From Acanthopleura granulata (taxonomy: Eukaryota > Mollusca > Polyplacophora > Chitonida > Chitonidae), in assembly GCA_016165875.1 (NCBI GenBank), contig JABBOT010000080.1:47326032-47390031 (forward strand): 64,000 nt of DNA. The letters are read 5' to 3'. How positions within the stretch are numbered: the first letter of the stretch is position 1; each line of letters begins with the position of its first letter. The notes beneath the pieces are model-generated. The model saw nothing but the letters and a program-made list of their open reading frames with translations. It was not told where the DNA came from and searched no databases. Made by a program: the position numbers and the translations under genes. Positions 13,301 through 23,310 of this stretch are shown piece by piece.

Positions 13301-16300
13301 CTTGATTGTCCTGTTGCCAGCCACTCAAGAACAAGTCCAGTCCTTCATCAGTCAGCTGTCAGAAAACACAGAAACACACATTCTAGCATGAGAGGGCTTC
13401 CGGAAATTGTTGACAAACTGGTTCTGTTATATTTACTGTGAACCACATGCAAGAAACTATTTTTCCACTTCAAGTTGCAAAATGTCTAGGCAAAGACAAG
13501 TCAGTTACACAGTATTCAAACACTAGAGTCTACCTCTTTTTTTCTTCCTTTCTTTTTTTTTTTGTTCTTGTTTTAACAGAATATTAGAGACACTATGATG
13601 GTTTCCTTTTTCAAAGACAAATTCTAGAAGTCCTCATAATTATTTATTATTATGTGCAAGGTTGACATCAGTGCACATATATCTGCAGTCCACCAGGAAC
13701 TACAACACTTCCCATGAGCACGCTAATGAATATGATATGACATCTCTCCCACAATCCATTGTTCTCCCCATGGTGGAGACATCTACAACTATCTTTCTCT
13801 AACCAATTTTGGAATTCCCTACTGACTTCCCCATCCTCATTTTATTATATGTTTATTTTCAAACATTACGCCGTTCTTATCACCACCATGTCACGTTACA
13901 GCACATTCTCCCTATGGTTGGCATACTGATAGCTCAGTCTCACTGTATATAACATCAAAAACTACCGTATGGACCAGCTTTGATGGGAAGAGGCCTCTAG
14001 CAAAGTCCTTCAGTGTTTGCAAGTTGACCACTCCCTTGAGGAAAGTCAATCGCCCCTGAGTAAGGCCCATGATGGCTGGAACTTCATGGAGTCGCAGGTG
14101 AGTGGCTAGGGCTTGGTTAACACCAGCATGCACTGCTCCCAAACCAAATCCTACACAGGAAAGAAAATCAAATTGAGCTGCAAATTAATCCTGGACTGTT
14201 TCTTCAATCATACGATCCATTCAAACAGTGCAATTTGCCATGTTAACTTCCAGAATTCAACACATTCATAATAAATTTCCATTTCTTTTCTTTAGATTAA
14301 AGTGGCCAATCCTATGAAATAGAGATGGTCCTGCTTTCACTGGGTGGTTGAATTCAACACACTGATGCATAATTACAACCAACATATTCAAATATTTCTT
14401 GCCCATGTGGGGTTCTCTAATCTCTTAGTTTTTTTACATTCAACACACAATGACTTCTTCATTCTCTGAACAGCAGTTGTTGAAGACAAGAATGAATATA
14501 ATTTGATGGATTGGTTTAATTGATTGATTTTACGCCATACTCAAGAATGTCTCACTTATATGATGGCTGCCAGCATTACTGGGGAAGGAAACTGGGCAGA
14601 GCCCGGGAAAAACTCACAAACATTCACAGGCTGCTAACAGACCTTCCCACTTAGAGAGAGCCAGTGTGAGCTGAATATTAACTCATCTCGACCGCATTGG
14701 TGAGAGGCACCTGGGTCATTAGAGCACTGAATCTCTTGGTTCATTGCCATGCTAAAGAATGTTTCAGTTTTACGATGACAATGAGTATCATTACTGGAGA
14801 GAAAATGAAGCAGTCACCTGTACACCAGCCAGCAGCCTGTGGGAAGCAAATAACGAACCTTCTCACTAGTGAGATTTTCACCTGCAGAGCAAGCTCAGTG
14901 TGTACAGTATGCCACACTGGTTGAAGGCAAGTTATGATCACATCTTCCACAAATTCTGAGTGAGGCCACCTTTACTGTAAACCAGACGCTCTGGACTACT
15001 CACAGCCACCACTGACCCCAACTACTGAATGTTGATGAACCCCAAAAATCTGATGTTCTAGTCAGAGACTGAACTGCCTGTAAAACAGTTCAGGGGTGAC
15101 ACAGTTACTTAGTGCTGACTTTGATTGCTTCATGAATGCTGCTGAATGTACAGGCTGTCCAATTTAAGAACAACAATCAAGGTGCAGTATGCATCTAATC
15201 ACATTACCTATGCCATCCAAATCCTTGAAGAATTTCTCCAAGATATGTTCCATTCTCATACACTGGAAACAAAAATCTGAGTAGGCATAGATAATGTAAG
15301 GCCGCTTGTGACTGTCTGGGAAAACTCGCGTCTCATAAGCTCTGAAAAACACAAATATGCTCAGATATATATGAGGCGACTTCTCACCGTCAAAACTCTA
15401 CAAAAACTTTAGAAAGTACAAAATCATGTAAGGTCCATGTTGATACTGGTTCATTACATGACGACAAACAAAAACAGATTTTTCATGGGAGGATTGCAAT
15501 ACATAATAAGTTCACATAATTTTTTAACGTTTAAATATAAATATTGGAATTTAGTGTCACAATAAGCATGTCTCCACTTGCTTCATCTATTTACATCTTG
15601 AGGAACAGATGTTTAAATGCGTATCTTAACATGTCGATATGAAGGTCCAGCTCAAATGTCAGTTATCAGGGGAGAAATAACACCTAATGATTAGACATAA
15701 CGTGTCGATATGAAGGTCCAGCTCAAATGTCAGTTATCAGGGGAGAAATAACACCTAATGATTAGACATAACGTGTCGATATGAAGGTCCAGCTCAAATG
15801 TCAGTTATCAGGGGAGAAATAACACCTAATGATTACACATAACGTGTCGATATGAAGGTCCAGCTCAAATGTCAGTTATCAGGGGAGAAATAACACCTAA
15901 TGATTACACATAACGTGTCGATATGAAGGTCTAGCTCAAATGTCTGTTATCAGGGGAGAAATAACACGTAATGATTACACATAACGTGTCGATATGAAGG
16001 TCTAGCTCAAATGTCAGTTATCAGGGGAGAAATAACCCGTAATGATTACACATAACGTGCCGACATGAAGGTCTAGCTCAAATGTCAGTTATCAGGGGAG
16101 AAATAACACGTAATGATTACACATAAGCAATGAAGATAATGAATGTCTTCATTCAACTTGTACAAACCTTAAGGTGAGAAGATATTTATCAAAAATCGCT
16201 TCTGCCCCACGGAAATGAAACTTAAATCCTCCAAAGGGCCCTTGGTTGAAAAAGCCAAAGTCCCCTTGATGCTGCTGGTGGCGACTGGGCTCCTGTGCGG

Positions 16301-19300
16301 TGGTGTAACCATAGTGATCGTACTGGTGCCGCCTTTCGGGTTCACCCAAAGTCTGCATACATGAAGACAAAGAGATCAAGTTTTAAAGGGTGTGATGTTT
16401 GATGATAATTGTAACATTGTGACAGATGATAATAAAAATCACCACAAATACTCTTTTTCTTTCAAGATGAAAGCTTGAGAGGCTAACACGAAAACTAAAA
16501 ATACAAATTACAACAACACATTGTTTATTGCTTGGTTGGTAAAATAATTTATCTGGTATAAGTCAAACTATTTTGATTAACACCAGTCCACAGCTGTTTA
16601 AATGATTTATAAAACAAATTTAGCACACCAAAAAACAGAATTTTCAGCACAACCAATATATCACATGATACCAGCTGACATGCATGCATTTACATGTATT
16701 TAATTAATTATTTGCCTGGTGTTTAAGTTTGGCACAATTTCAACTGAGCTTACACATAGACTGAAGTCAACTTGTCCATATGTATATGTAGTATGGAATA
16801 CACCACACTACACCAGTTAATGTGACACAGATGTAAATGTCTTTGTTGCAGTTAATGATCACATTTTATACGAGTCTGTGCTTCAGTCAGCTCAGACATC
16901 ATTTTTATAACAGTTTATCTTGAGAATGCAGGGTTTAACAAACACTGCCTGTTGTAGCAGTCCACTAATCACTGACCTCATATGCTTCATTAATTTTGGT
17001 GAATTTCGCTGTGGCATCTGGATCTTTGTTCTTATCTGGGTGCCTGTGTGAAGATATAAAGTAAAATATATAGCTCTATTTATAATCTGCATTGAATTAT
17101 AGTTCGCTTCAACCATCTTCCTTGTTGCTTAGAATGTTCCAATGGTTAGATAACAGCAAAAAAGAGAAATTTATCACTCAGATCATCAGAATGACTCACT
17201 TCTGTATACATCTATTTAAAAGAAAAAATGATTCCCATTCCACACGCCAATTGCCCCTGCGAAATTCCGCCTCGTGGACAATGTCCCTCAACTGTTACAT
17301 GTGTTTCCTCCTTACATAAGATATGCACTAAAAAGTAGTAGAACCAGAAGAGCTTTTGGGGGGTCGCTATAGGTGTGTAAGTCCTTCCAGTTTTTCTGAT
17401 GTACATTAACAGGTAGCCATTGTATTATAGCCTAAGTTCACATACTATAGATGTCATTACTTCTATGATTATCAGCAACTCTCAAATTCATGCTCAGCTA
17501 AATTCTTTCATACCCAATGTTCACAAACTCTCCCAACTGTAGAGCTTTTTTGTAGACATTGTAGACATAAGCAGAATTAGACTGATACTACAGATAAGAC
17601 ATTGTAGACATAAGCAGAATTAGACTGATAAGGAGAGATTATTGTCCAGGTATGGAAGGGGGAGCAGAGATTATCATCCAGGGATAGAGGGGGAAGCAGA
17701 GACTATTATCCAGGGATGGAGGAGGGAGCAGAGATTATTGTCCAGGGATTGGGGGGGGGGGAGAGATTATTGTCCAGGTTGGAAATTTATGACAGATTAC
17801 AACTTAAAACATACCTCAACACTAAAAGATCATATTTAAGAAATAATCGCTTCAGTCAAAAAGGAAGTGTCCATTGTTTTTGGACAAGGCCACAGGCCTC
17901 AGTTGTTCCAAGGTAAGTCCATGTAAAACAACTACAGGGTCCATGTTTTTGTATACTGTGACGTCATCCCCTGAGATCAGAATGGAATGTCATGAAACAA
18001 AATGTATCTTTTCTTGAGGACATGACCTTTAGGTGTAAAGTACTAAAAATGAATCTACAAAGTCACATCTATAAACAATCCATGGCAGCACTTTCATCAA
18101 TGAAAGACATCCTGATACTTCGCAGTTATATAAAGTATATGAACGATAAAAGTAATCTACCAAATAAAGAAGTTCAAATCCCTTCATATACAGAGGTTAA
18201 CAGCATGACAGAATATTATTCCTGGAGGTAAACGCACAAGCTGGTATGTTGCGCTACATAACACATGCATGCATTTGGTGTTGTTTGAAAGTTATATTTG
18301 CACACAGGCCAAAATTATCTGTGGGATAGAATTGCCAACATTTCTTAATTTGTAAGTCTGTTCGTAGAAATAAATTCGTAAACCTGTAACAGATTCTTTG
18401 ATCCTGTTTTCCACCAAATGTCACATTCCCGCTTCGTATCCTCAAATTCAACATGTTAAAGTACATATGTGGCCTGGTTGTTCAGAAGGCCGTTAGCGAC
18501 TAGCACTGGGTTAAATCTGGTTAAATATAGCGGTGTTAAAGTTAACCCTCGGTTAATTTGGCCCTAACCCAGGGTTAATTTCAACCCATGGATGAAGGTG
18601 AGTTAAATGACTTACTTGTCCCTTATTTTACATTATTCACGACTTTTGTAACATCAAGGAATTTTTCTGATGTAAACTATACCGATTTTGGAAAAATAAA
18701 TCATGTGTTTATACATGCACACGTAATGCATGGAACATGTGAAAAGCATGAAGGACAATGAGCAGGTGGCATTGCAACATAGTTCAACAAATGTTGCAAT
18801 TGGTATATTGCAACAATATTTTTTGTTTTTTGTACAGGAGACACAAAAATGAATGTGGTTTTGATGACTTGTAAGATACACTATCTACAAAGGCATAAGC
18901 AAGTATATCACTATGTACATGTATTTTTCCAATTGTTGCCATGGCACACACTGGAACTCTCTACGCCTACAGCCCTTGACCACCAAAGTCTTTAAATTGA
19001 CCAATCATAACTACTGACATAAAGAATGCAATCATTTAGCTAACATTATGTCTAACCCACAGTTGAGCAACACAGACAACGTTCTGCCATGGATTGCATA
19101 GCAGTTGATGATGTCATATTTTTCATACAGGCAGACTACATGCGCTGCCCTGACAAATCCTCCCTTTCAACATCTGCGGTTGGAACAATCCTGCTGAACG
19201 CTATGACATCACTCACTGACAACAGTGTTCTGTCACCATAAAAAACTGACTGCGTATTCGCTATGGTATATGCAGGTGACGTCTCTATTCTTTCTGTAGT

Positions 19301-20071
19301 ACAGATGTCGCAGATGTGTTAGAATTTACCTTAGTTCCAGGTAGGTGTAAAGCTCTAGCACTCATTATGTTGACAGCACGGAGTTACAGAAAGTGACATT
19401 GCAAAATCGTGTAGTATGTAGAGAGTTGCTGATCACTGCGTTCTCCATGCACATGGCAAACAGTTCAGTCCGACAGCAACGAGAAAACCACAAACGAGGT
19501 GATCTTGACTTCATCTCTTACCCTCCAGCCAGCCTCAGTGTATGAAGCCCCATATTAAACATCCAAATCCACAACACACAATAACCCAGTAGTTGCGAGT
19601 GTAACGGCTATGGCGACGAATTGGGATGTTTAATAAGGAGCTTCGTACTTTGAGGCTGGCTTGAGGGTAAAGGATGAAGGTAAGACCACCACGTATGTGG
19701 TTTTCCAGTTGCTGTCGGCCTGAACTGTCGCTACATGCCCACTATGTGTATGGAGAACACAGAGAGTAAGAATTCTTGACTTAATACACGATTTTGCAAT
19801 GCTACCTTTTGTAGATAAGTGCTGTCAACGTAATAAGTGCAGGAGCTTCGGAGCTACCTGGCGCTAATTTTACATGGCGACTGGCACTGATATTACAGGC
19901 TTACCATTCCTTGGCTAAATTCTTGTAAGCCTTCTTGATCTCTTGTTGTGTGGCCGACCTCGAAACTCCAAGAACTCCGTACAGGTCTTCTGCCCGTGCG
20001 ATATGTGGAACCAGAAAAACGGCAGCACAAAAACAGACAAGAGATATCGGTAAAAATTTTACCGTAACCAT
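3932..20071 (-). CDS. DNAJC16: DNAJC16, complete gene (copy 1), 13 coding exons
   Basis: DNAJC16 is a type I ER membrane co-chaperone: a J domain that stimulates HSP70 ATPase, thioredoxin-like modules in the lumen, one membrane helix and a cytosolic tail. Coding exons in order are 20071-19905, 17043-16977, 16352-16168, 15341-15208, 14150-13966, 13355-13092, 11676-11546, 11150-10955, 8852-8661, 8228-8161, 7322-7176, 6303-6142 and 4346-3932. All junctions are AG..GT and all phases match, giving 770 codons plus TAG; the human protein is about 782. Visible parts: hydrophobic signal peptide (residues ~1-27), J domain (~28-95) with HPD at 57-59, a CFQC motif at 164-167, a membrane helix at ~535-553, and an acidic Ser/Asp patch near the C terminus. 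The start is chosen for its ACCATGG context followed directly by a signal peptide. Many stretches match the human protein as I recall it. No frameshift or internal stop was seen. Confidence 0.95.
4370..4470 (-). mobile_element. SINE 3' fragment next to DNAJC16 exon 13 acceptor (copy 1)
   Basis: Minus-strand fragment of SINE family 1 (TTTCCTCCCACCGTAATGCT..AAGTGAAATATTCTTGAGTA). It ends about 25-30 bases from the intron acceptor, so the branch-point region may be SINE-derived. Copy 2 counterpart: 51222-51322. Confidence 0.75.
4640..4945 (+). mobile_element. Diverged SINE family 2 (copy 1)
   Basis: Begins at a B-box-like GGGATCAATCCCAGGTCGAG and shares GACAAAGACTTTAAAAATGG, GCTCAGCA and GGACTGGTCGG blocks with the younger element at 60828-61166. 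It ends near TGTAAAACCCAAGCACACTG. The A-box end is degraded. Confidence 0.7.
5930..6112. repeat. ~29-bp minisatellite in DNAJC16 intron 12 (copy 1)
   Basis: Core CAGCTTTCATGACTGAACAC with an ATTCACCTG end, about six units, close to the exon 12 donor. Partly reshuffled in copy 2 (52725-52895). Confidence 0.85.
6142..6303 (-). CDS. DNAJC16: DNAJC16 copy 1 exon 12: cytosolic domain
   Basis: 162 bases encoding TEDNTVYVHPLRAESYDMLV to FVEIMFPHS plus a split Arg. Aligns with the conserved post-membrane domain of the human protein. Acceptor TTTGCAG, donor GTAGAC. Confidence 0.92.
6430..6990. repeat. ~60-70-bp degenerate repeat in DNAJC16 intron 11 (copy 1)
   Basis: Eight or so imperfect units built on GGGTTAGTGGTAGGACCTGT and CACACCCACAA..CTGTCTGC. 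Copy 2 (53215-53705) lacks about one unit. Confidence 0.85.
7176..7322 (-). CDS. DNAJC16: DNAJC16 copy 1 exon 11: transmembrane helix
   Basis: 147 bases. Residues WSLLTFSAAIVFLLGYVM form the single membrane-spanning helix (~536-553). A positively charged cytosolic stretch (QRMRPRQAKPRPPNR) follows, which fits a type I topology. Confidence 0.93.
7323..8160. other. DNAJC16 intron 10 (copy 1)
   Basis: Non-coding, AT-rich, with no repeat or ORF I recognise. The copy 2 counterpart (54042-54879) differs only by scattered substitutions. Confidence 0.6.
8161..8228 (-). CDS. DNAJC16: DNAJC16 copy 1 exon 10
   Basis: 68 bases encoding GIITRIFYKLLDWWERLVYF and Ile-Met, the aromatic-rich segment just before the membrane helix. 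Acceptor CATTTCAG, donor GTAAGT; too short for a naive ORF search. Confidence 0.9.
8661..8852 (-). CDS. DNAJC16: DNAJC16 copy 1 exon 9
   Basis: 192 bases, 64 codons (residues 444-507): VAIIWRLAKRNLNFEWLEPG to PELYNEHAL. Acceptor TTTGATAG, donor GTATAA, both phase 0. Confidence 0.91.
9005..10085. repeat. 53-bp minisatellite in DNAJC16 intron 8 (copy 1)
   Basis: About 20 units with core CAGCTTACCTTCCATATTTA and AGCTCTGAGTTTGGTTGCCA. Several sub-variants alternate (GAGATCAGTTGACC versus GAGTTTGGTTGCC). Open frames on both strands here are repeat artefacts. Confidence 0.94.
10955..11150 (-). CDS. DNAJC16: DNAJC16 copy 1 exon 8: third thioredoxin-like module
   Basis: 196 bases encoding LCVVLVTRNSAEHDYFRSTF to STVNQSTLK (residues 378-443). 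This matches the CVVLLT region of human DNAJC16. Residue 433 is Gly here and Asp in copy 2. Confidence 0.93.
11546..11676 (-). CDS. DNAJC16: DNAJC16 copy 1 exon 7
   Basis: 131 bases (residues 335-377 plus a split Lys): MHQIPRSTLDEVMESNKF to FDDLCPETESVRRRK. Acceptor TTGAACAG, donor GTAAGA. Residue 348 is Glu here and Gly in copy 2. Confidence 0.91.
11845..12072 (-). mobile_element. tRNA-derived SINE family 1 in DNAJC16 intron 6 (copy 1)
   Basis: Reverse orientation. The 3' end appears first (ATTTAATTGGTGTTTTACAC, the complement of the GTAAAACACCAATTAAAT end), then the body, and the tRNA-like head near GCGCTAACCAACTGATAG. The diverged sequence suggests an old copy. Confidence 0.8.
12073..13091. 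other. DNAJC16 intron 6, remainder (copy 1)
   Basis: No coding signal. A 66-codon open frame on the minus strand (12562-12362) has no recognisable relatives and no splice context. Copy 2 counterpart: 58374-59392. Confidence 0.55.
13092..13355 (-). CDS. DNAJC16: DNAJC16 copy 1 exon 6: second luminal module
   Basis: 264 bases, 88 whole codons (residues 247-334): LTDEGLDLFLSGWQQDNQVR to PKLPVATVS. The FLSGWQQ(D/E)N stretch is shared with the human protein. Residue 312 is Leu here and Val in copy 2. Confidence 0.93.
13966..14150 (-). CDS. DNAJC16: DNAJC16 copy 1 exon 5: thioredoxin-like module
   Basis: 185 bases encoding GFGLGAVHAG..HEVPAIMGLTQGRLTFL..FPSKLVHT. The VPAIMG stretch holds the cis-proline-like position of the thioredoxin fold. 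Ends in phase 0 at donor GTAGTT. Confidence 0.93.
14527..14745 (-). mobile_element. Diverged SINE family 1 in DNAJC16 intron 4 (copy 1)
   Basis: Minus-strand element: complement of a CTTGAGTATGGCGTAAAATC end, body with GGGCAGAGCCCGGG, and a tRNA-like head near CACCTGGGTCATTAGAGCAC. Its 3' end is the exact site where copy 2 has an additional SINE. Confidence 0.75.
15208..15341 (-). CDS. DNAJC16: DNAJC16 copy 1 exon 4: thioredoxin-like strand with CFQC
   Basis: 134 bases. Contains RPYIIYAYSDFCFQCMRMEH, the position of a thioredoxin active site. The CxxC cysteines (164 and 167) are kept, but the sequence is not the classical WCGPC. Ends in phase 1. Confidence 0.93.
15628..16128. repeat. 71-bp minisatellite in DNAJC16 intron 3, 7 units (copy 1)
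   Basis: Near-perfect units containing GTCGATATGAAGGTCCAGCT and GTTATCAGGGGAGAAATAAC. The first units carry ACACCTAATGATTAGACAT and later ones ACACGTAATGATTACACAT. Confidence 0.95.
16168..16352 (-). CDS. DNAJC16: DNAJC16 copy 1 exon 3: J-domain helix IV and Gly/Phe-rich linker
   Basis: 185 bases. Starts TLGEPERRHQYDHYG, the end of the J domain, then a Gln/His-rich and Gly/Phe-rich linker (GDFGFFNQGPFGGFKFHF) leading into the first thioredoxin-like module. Ends with two bases of an Arg codon (phase 2). Confidence 0.93.
16977..17043 (-). CDS. DNAJC16: DNAJC16 copy 1 exon 2: HPD loop of J domain
   Basis: 67 bases that complete Trp56 and encode HPDKNKDPDATAKFTKINEA and the following Tyr-Glu. 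HPD is the catalytic loop of J proteins that triggers HSP70 ATP hydrolysis. Acceptor CACACAG, donor GTCAGT; ends in phase 0. Confidence 0.94.
17555..17780. repeat. Short repeats in DNAJC16 intron 1
   Basis: Two copies of a GACATTGTAGACATAAGCAG block, then four or five ~32-bp units with GAGATTAT(T/C)(G/A)TCCAGG and a run of G (17751-17762). Confidence 0.8.
18478..18600. repeat. Possible short foldback element in DNAJC16 intron 1
   Basis: Contains several complementary TTAACCC / GGGTTAA blocks (e.g. CTGGGTTAAATCTGGTTAAA and CCTAACCCAGGGTTAATTTC). It might be a MITE, but termini are unclear. Confidence 0.35.
19331..19867. repeat. 537-bp foldback (long inverted repeat) in DNAJC16 intron 1
   Basis: Left arm 19331-19564 and right arm 19624-19867 are imperfect reverse complements, with a ~59-base loop. 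Matched blocks include TTGCAAAATCGTGTA, CCGACAGCAAC..GAAAACCACA, CCAGCCAGCCTCA and ATTAAACATCC. No transposase ORF is present. Probably a non-autonomous DNA transposon of the foldback/MITE type; a clear target-site duplication was not found. It ends 38 bases from the DNAJC16 exon 1 donor. Confidence 0.85.
19905..20071 (-). CDS. DNAJC16: DNAJC16 copy 1 exon 1: signal peptide and start of J domain
   Basis: Encodes residues 1-55 and two bases of codon 56. The ATG at 20071-20069 lies in ACCATGG. A hydrophobic leader (LVCFCAAVFLVP) ends near ARA|ED, followed by helices I and II of the J domain (DLYGVLGVSRSATQQEIKKA). The donor GTAAGC is at 19904. The exon is too short to stand out as a long ORF but fits the gene exactly. 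Confidence 0.92.
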
Positions 20072-20804
20072 GGTAGAAAAAGGGGTCCAAAATTACAGTC
20101 CTAGTCAACCCAAATATTTCTTTGCGTACGACTTCTGTACACAAACAACACCCTGAAATGCCTAGAAACAGATTTCATCCAAGCACTGGTGGATTAATGA
20201 ACGCTTCAAATTAATCCAAGCGAATAACTGAGCTGATAACCGGCATCTTCATCACTGTCGCTCTGCAACAGTTATCTGCCCTTAAAAGCTGATCAAGCCG
20301 CAGATACACATATAAATTATTCATATCTTTTACACAAAAATGTGTTTTTAATGATAATATTTCTCTTATTATCATCATAAACGACAACAACTGTGGTGAA
20401 AATCTAGTTGATAGCGATAAAAAAACCATAGGTTTAAAATGAAAGCAAATATTCGTCAGGTACGAAACTATTCCATCTTAGGGGGGGAAACCGGCATCGT
20501 GTTTACAGAAATCGAAGACGCAGTTTACAAGTTTTCGTACCAGTTTTTACGAGAATTAGCGAATTTATCTGAAGGTTTGTTCTTATGAATTGTGAATTTG
20601 TGTGTCTATTCTTTGACTGAAACACATGTTCAGTAATTTGGTGAGATCATAATCAAAAACGGACACAACGAAATGGAAATGAGTCAGTCCTCAGATTCGC
20701 AGAAGTCGAAAGAGGGATTAACTACAAGAGCAGCATGTAATTTTGGTGTAAAGGAGGACACAGTATAAGCCGCCTTTGCTTTGTAGGATTGAAGGCATAT
20801 CTGT

Positions 20805-21093
20805 AGGGACAGGGGATATGTAAAGAATAGGTTGAGCCATTGTTCGTCGCTGACCCACTTTTCCGATGTTCACTGAAAAAAGGACATTTTTCTGCAGTAG
20901 TAAGGATGAGGGCGATATCACGTGGTAGGTGACGTCATTTCATTGAAAAATGTTCTTTTCTCAATGAACATCAGAAAAGTGGGCCAGCGACGAACTATAG
21001 CTCAACCTATTTTTTACAAATCCCCATTTTTCAATGAATTGACGTCACCCTACCACGTGAAATCACCCCCATCCTTACTACTGCCGGGACAGG
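20805..21093. repeat. Nested inverted repeat with CRE- and E-box-like sites
   Basis: Arm pair 20816-20892 / 20945-21022 is complementary (TAGGTTGAGC..TTCGTCGCTG..CCCACTTTTC..GATGTTCA). The loop (20893-20944) and the outer right segment (21023-21085) are complementary to each other as well. Both of the latter contain a TGACGTCA or TGACGTCAC site and a CACGTG box. Likely a MITE-like element. Confidence 0.75.
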
Positions 21094-21099
21094 GACTAA

Positions 21100-23217
21100 G
21101 AAATTAGTTTATTTCACTCCTTCAGCTAGTTCTCTGCAATTTGACTGGTGTTCGTACGCAGAGTCATATATCCATGCCTTAGAAAACTGGCGGGAGAATA
21201 CCTACCTCTCAACAACAACGACATGCACCCAGGATGTCACCCAAACCATCATAAAGTCTAATTTGCAATTAAATCCAAATCATACACCACACTGATAACA
21301 GACTTTTACAAAAACAAAGGATTTCATTGGCGTAACGCTGCAGCATTTTATCGTGATTGAAGAAAAGGCTTATGGGCATTGCTTCCCTAGCGATTTGGCT
21401 TTCCTCCGACACCAGATTTATGATGGTTTGGGCGATGTGCTGTTGTGGTTGAGGGGTAGGAATTCTTTGCCAGCCTTCAAAGCTGTGGATGTATGACTCT
21501 GAGTCAGAACACATAGTCACATTGTATAGGACTATCCATCAGTAGAATGGACAAGGAATAAAACAGGATGATTTAATTAGGGACTTTCTCAACGCCTTTC
21601 AACATTTTAATACGAGTGAGACAATTGCTAAGTAAATCAGATCAAGGGCCACTTTTCATAAATCACTTTTTTTATGTATAATTTGAGCTGTCTGTGGCAC
21701 AGCGCCATAGGATTGCATGATTTGTGAGAAATGTTGCGAAAAATTTAATTACAAAGTCTTGTGAAAGGTAGCTCACAGTCTCACCCAGAGATGTTATTAG
21801 ACCATCTGATATATTTCTCTTCCTCACTAGAATGGTTCTTTGAAATGTGCACTTTAGGAAGAGTTTTTTCCTGTGGCTAGAGCATAAGTATTAGTGGCAT
21901 TCTTGGCTAGCTTTATTTTACTAGCCTTGCTGGAAAGTCAAGAAATTCAGCACTAGATATCAATAACCTATGCTCAGATTTCTTAATTCTTTCTGATATG
22001 TTTTGCTAGGCTATACCAATGTAATGAATTTGAAATTCAGAGACTTTAAGTGAAAGACAGTTAAGTTGCCAAAAAGGTTTGACAGTATTATGTTTATTTC
22101 GGTAAAGCATCTTTTCAAACAGCAACTGCGACCATGGAAGCTAACGTCTGATTGTGTTCCATCGCCTAGTATGAAGGGCAGCCATTCTGTCTGGGTTGTG
22201 ATGTAATTGTTCCTAGTGCCGAACACTCTTGTCACCTGAGTCTAGTAAGCTGCTAGGGTGATGTTTGTAACTTAAGTATTTATGTCAGTTTACAGCATGA
22301 AATTATCAGGAAACTTACTCCTGCCACAACACAATGGTCTGGAAATACCTTGCAGTGTTGTTCACCCATGTACTTGTTATAATTAAAACATATAACATTA
22401 AAACAGTGTGCTGTCCCTCTGTTATTACATGTGACATTGACAGACTACCTCACAGCTTCTAAACAGCTGATATCTCCAAGCTCTCTGATTGGTTAACCCT
22501 CCATAAGCTTAAAAGCATGGGCACCTTCAGATCCCCAGTCAGCAACACAATACTCCACACTTGAACGAAGATAATTTAACAAGGAATTCATACAATTTCA
22601 AACAGGTTTTTACATTCAAGAGAGAAGTTTATAATCTTTTTAATGAACAACACTTCAGTCATAAGCTGTCTTTTACTTTAAGAGGACTTTTTTGGTGAAG
22701 GGTATCCTTTAAAGAGTACCAGCTGTGACCTTTGCAAAGAGGTAGCCGACACACACCAATCATCAAAGAAGTCATCTTGCCGTCTGAATTTTAGACTGAT
22801 TCAGCCCGAGACTCTGTCCTCTCAATTATTGTCTAAATATGCATTGAAATGTTGAATTGGCTACAGGTAAACCAACATGAAAAGCTGTTCTGTTGAAATT
22901 TCATTTCCTCTAGACAAACACTGATTGGATTGTTACTATCATTGAAAAGAAGTCCAATGCAGGCCCTCATGTTTGAAGTGAACTATCACACTGCAACACC
23001 TAGTGCACTCCTGAAAACCTAGATGTGCTAATAACACACACCTGACATAATAAAGAGTGGGAGGAGTGTGAATCTAGATGTGGAAATCACACTCCTGGTC
23101 TTCTGCAGGTGGTGTGATGATAACACTCCTGCTCAGAGGAAAAAGGAAGGCCAGCCAGTGTGATAAAGAACAAAGCAATAAATTGTTTGACTTTGACAGT
23201 GCATCTTTTTCTTTCAG
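21100..23217. other. Non-coding stretch upstream of DDX19
   Basis: No credible ORF or repeat family recognised. It is expected to contain the untranslated first exon and its intron. Confidence 0.5.
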
Positions 23218-23235
23218 ATTTGCCAAACTCCAGCT

Positions 23236-23310
23236 ATGGCAGATTGGGCAACTTCAGTTGACCAGCAAGAGCAGAGTATTCGGGGAAACACAGAGGCGAT
23301 TGCCCAACAG
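23236..23310 (+). CDS. DDX19: DDX19 exon 1 (coding): start codon
   Basis: 75 bases, 25 codons: [20 protein letters not shown] and five more residues. An acceptor (TTCTTTCAG) ends at 23217, so 23218-23235 is 5' UTR and an upstream non-coding exon is expected. Human DDX19 also begins with a short Trp-Ala..Val-Asp segment. Donor GTAAGC. Confidence 0.85.

Larger units (their letters stand above)
20072..23217. promoter_or_regulatory. Divergent intergenic region DNAJC16 / DDX19
   Basis: The start codons of DNAJC16 (minus) and DDX19 (plus) face away from each other with 3.2 kb between them, including an expected non-coding first exon of DDX19. Promoter elements cannot be assigned from sequence alone. 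The only clear structure is a foldback at 20805-21093. Confidence 0.5.
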
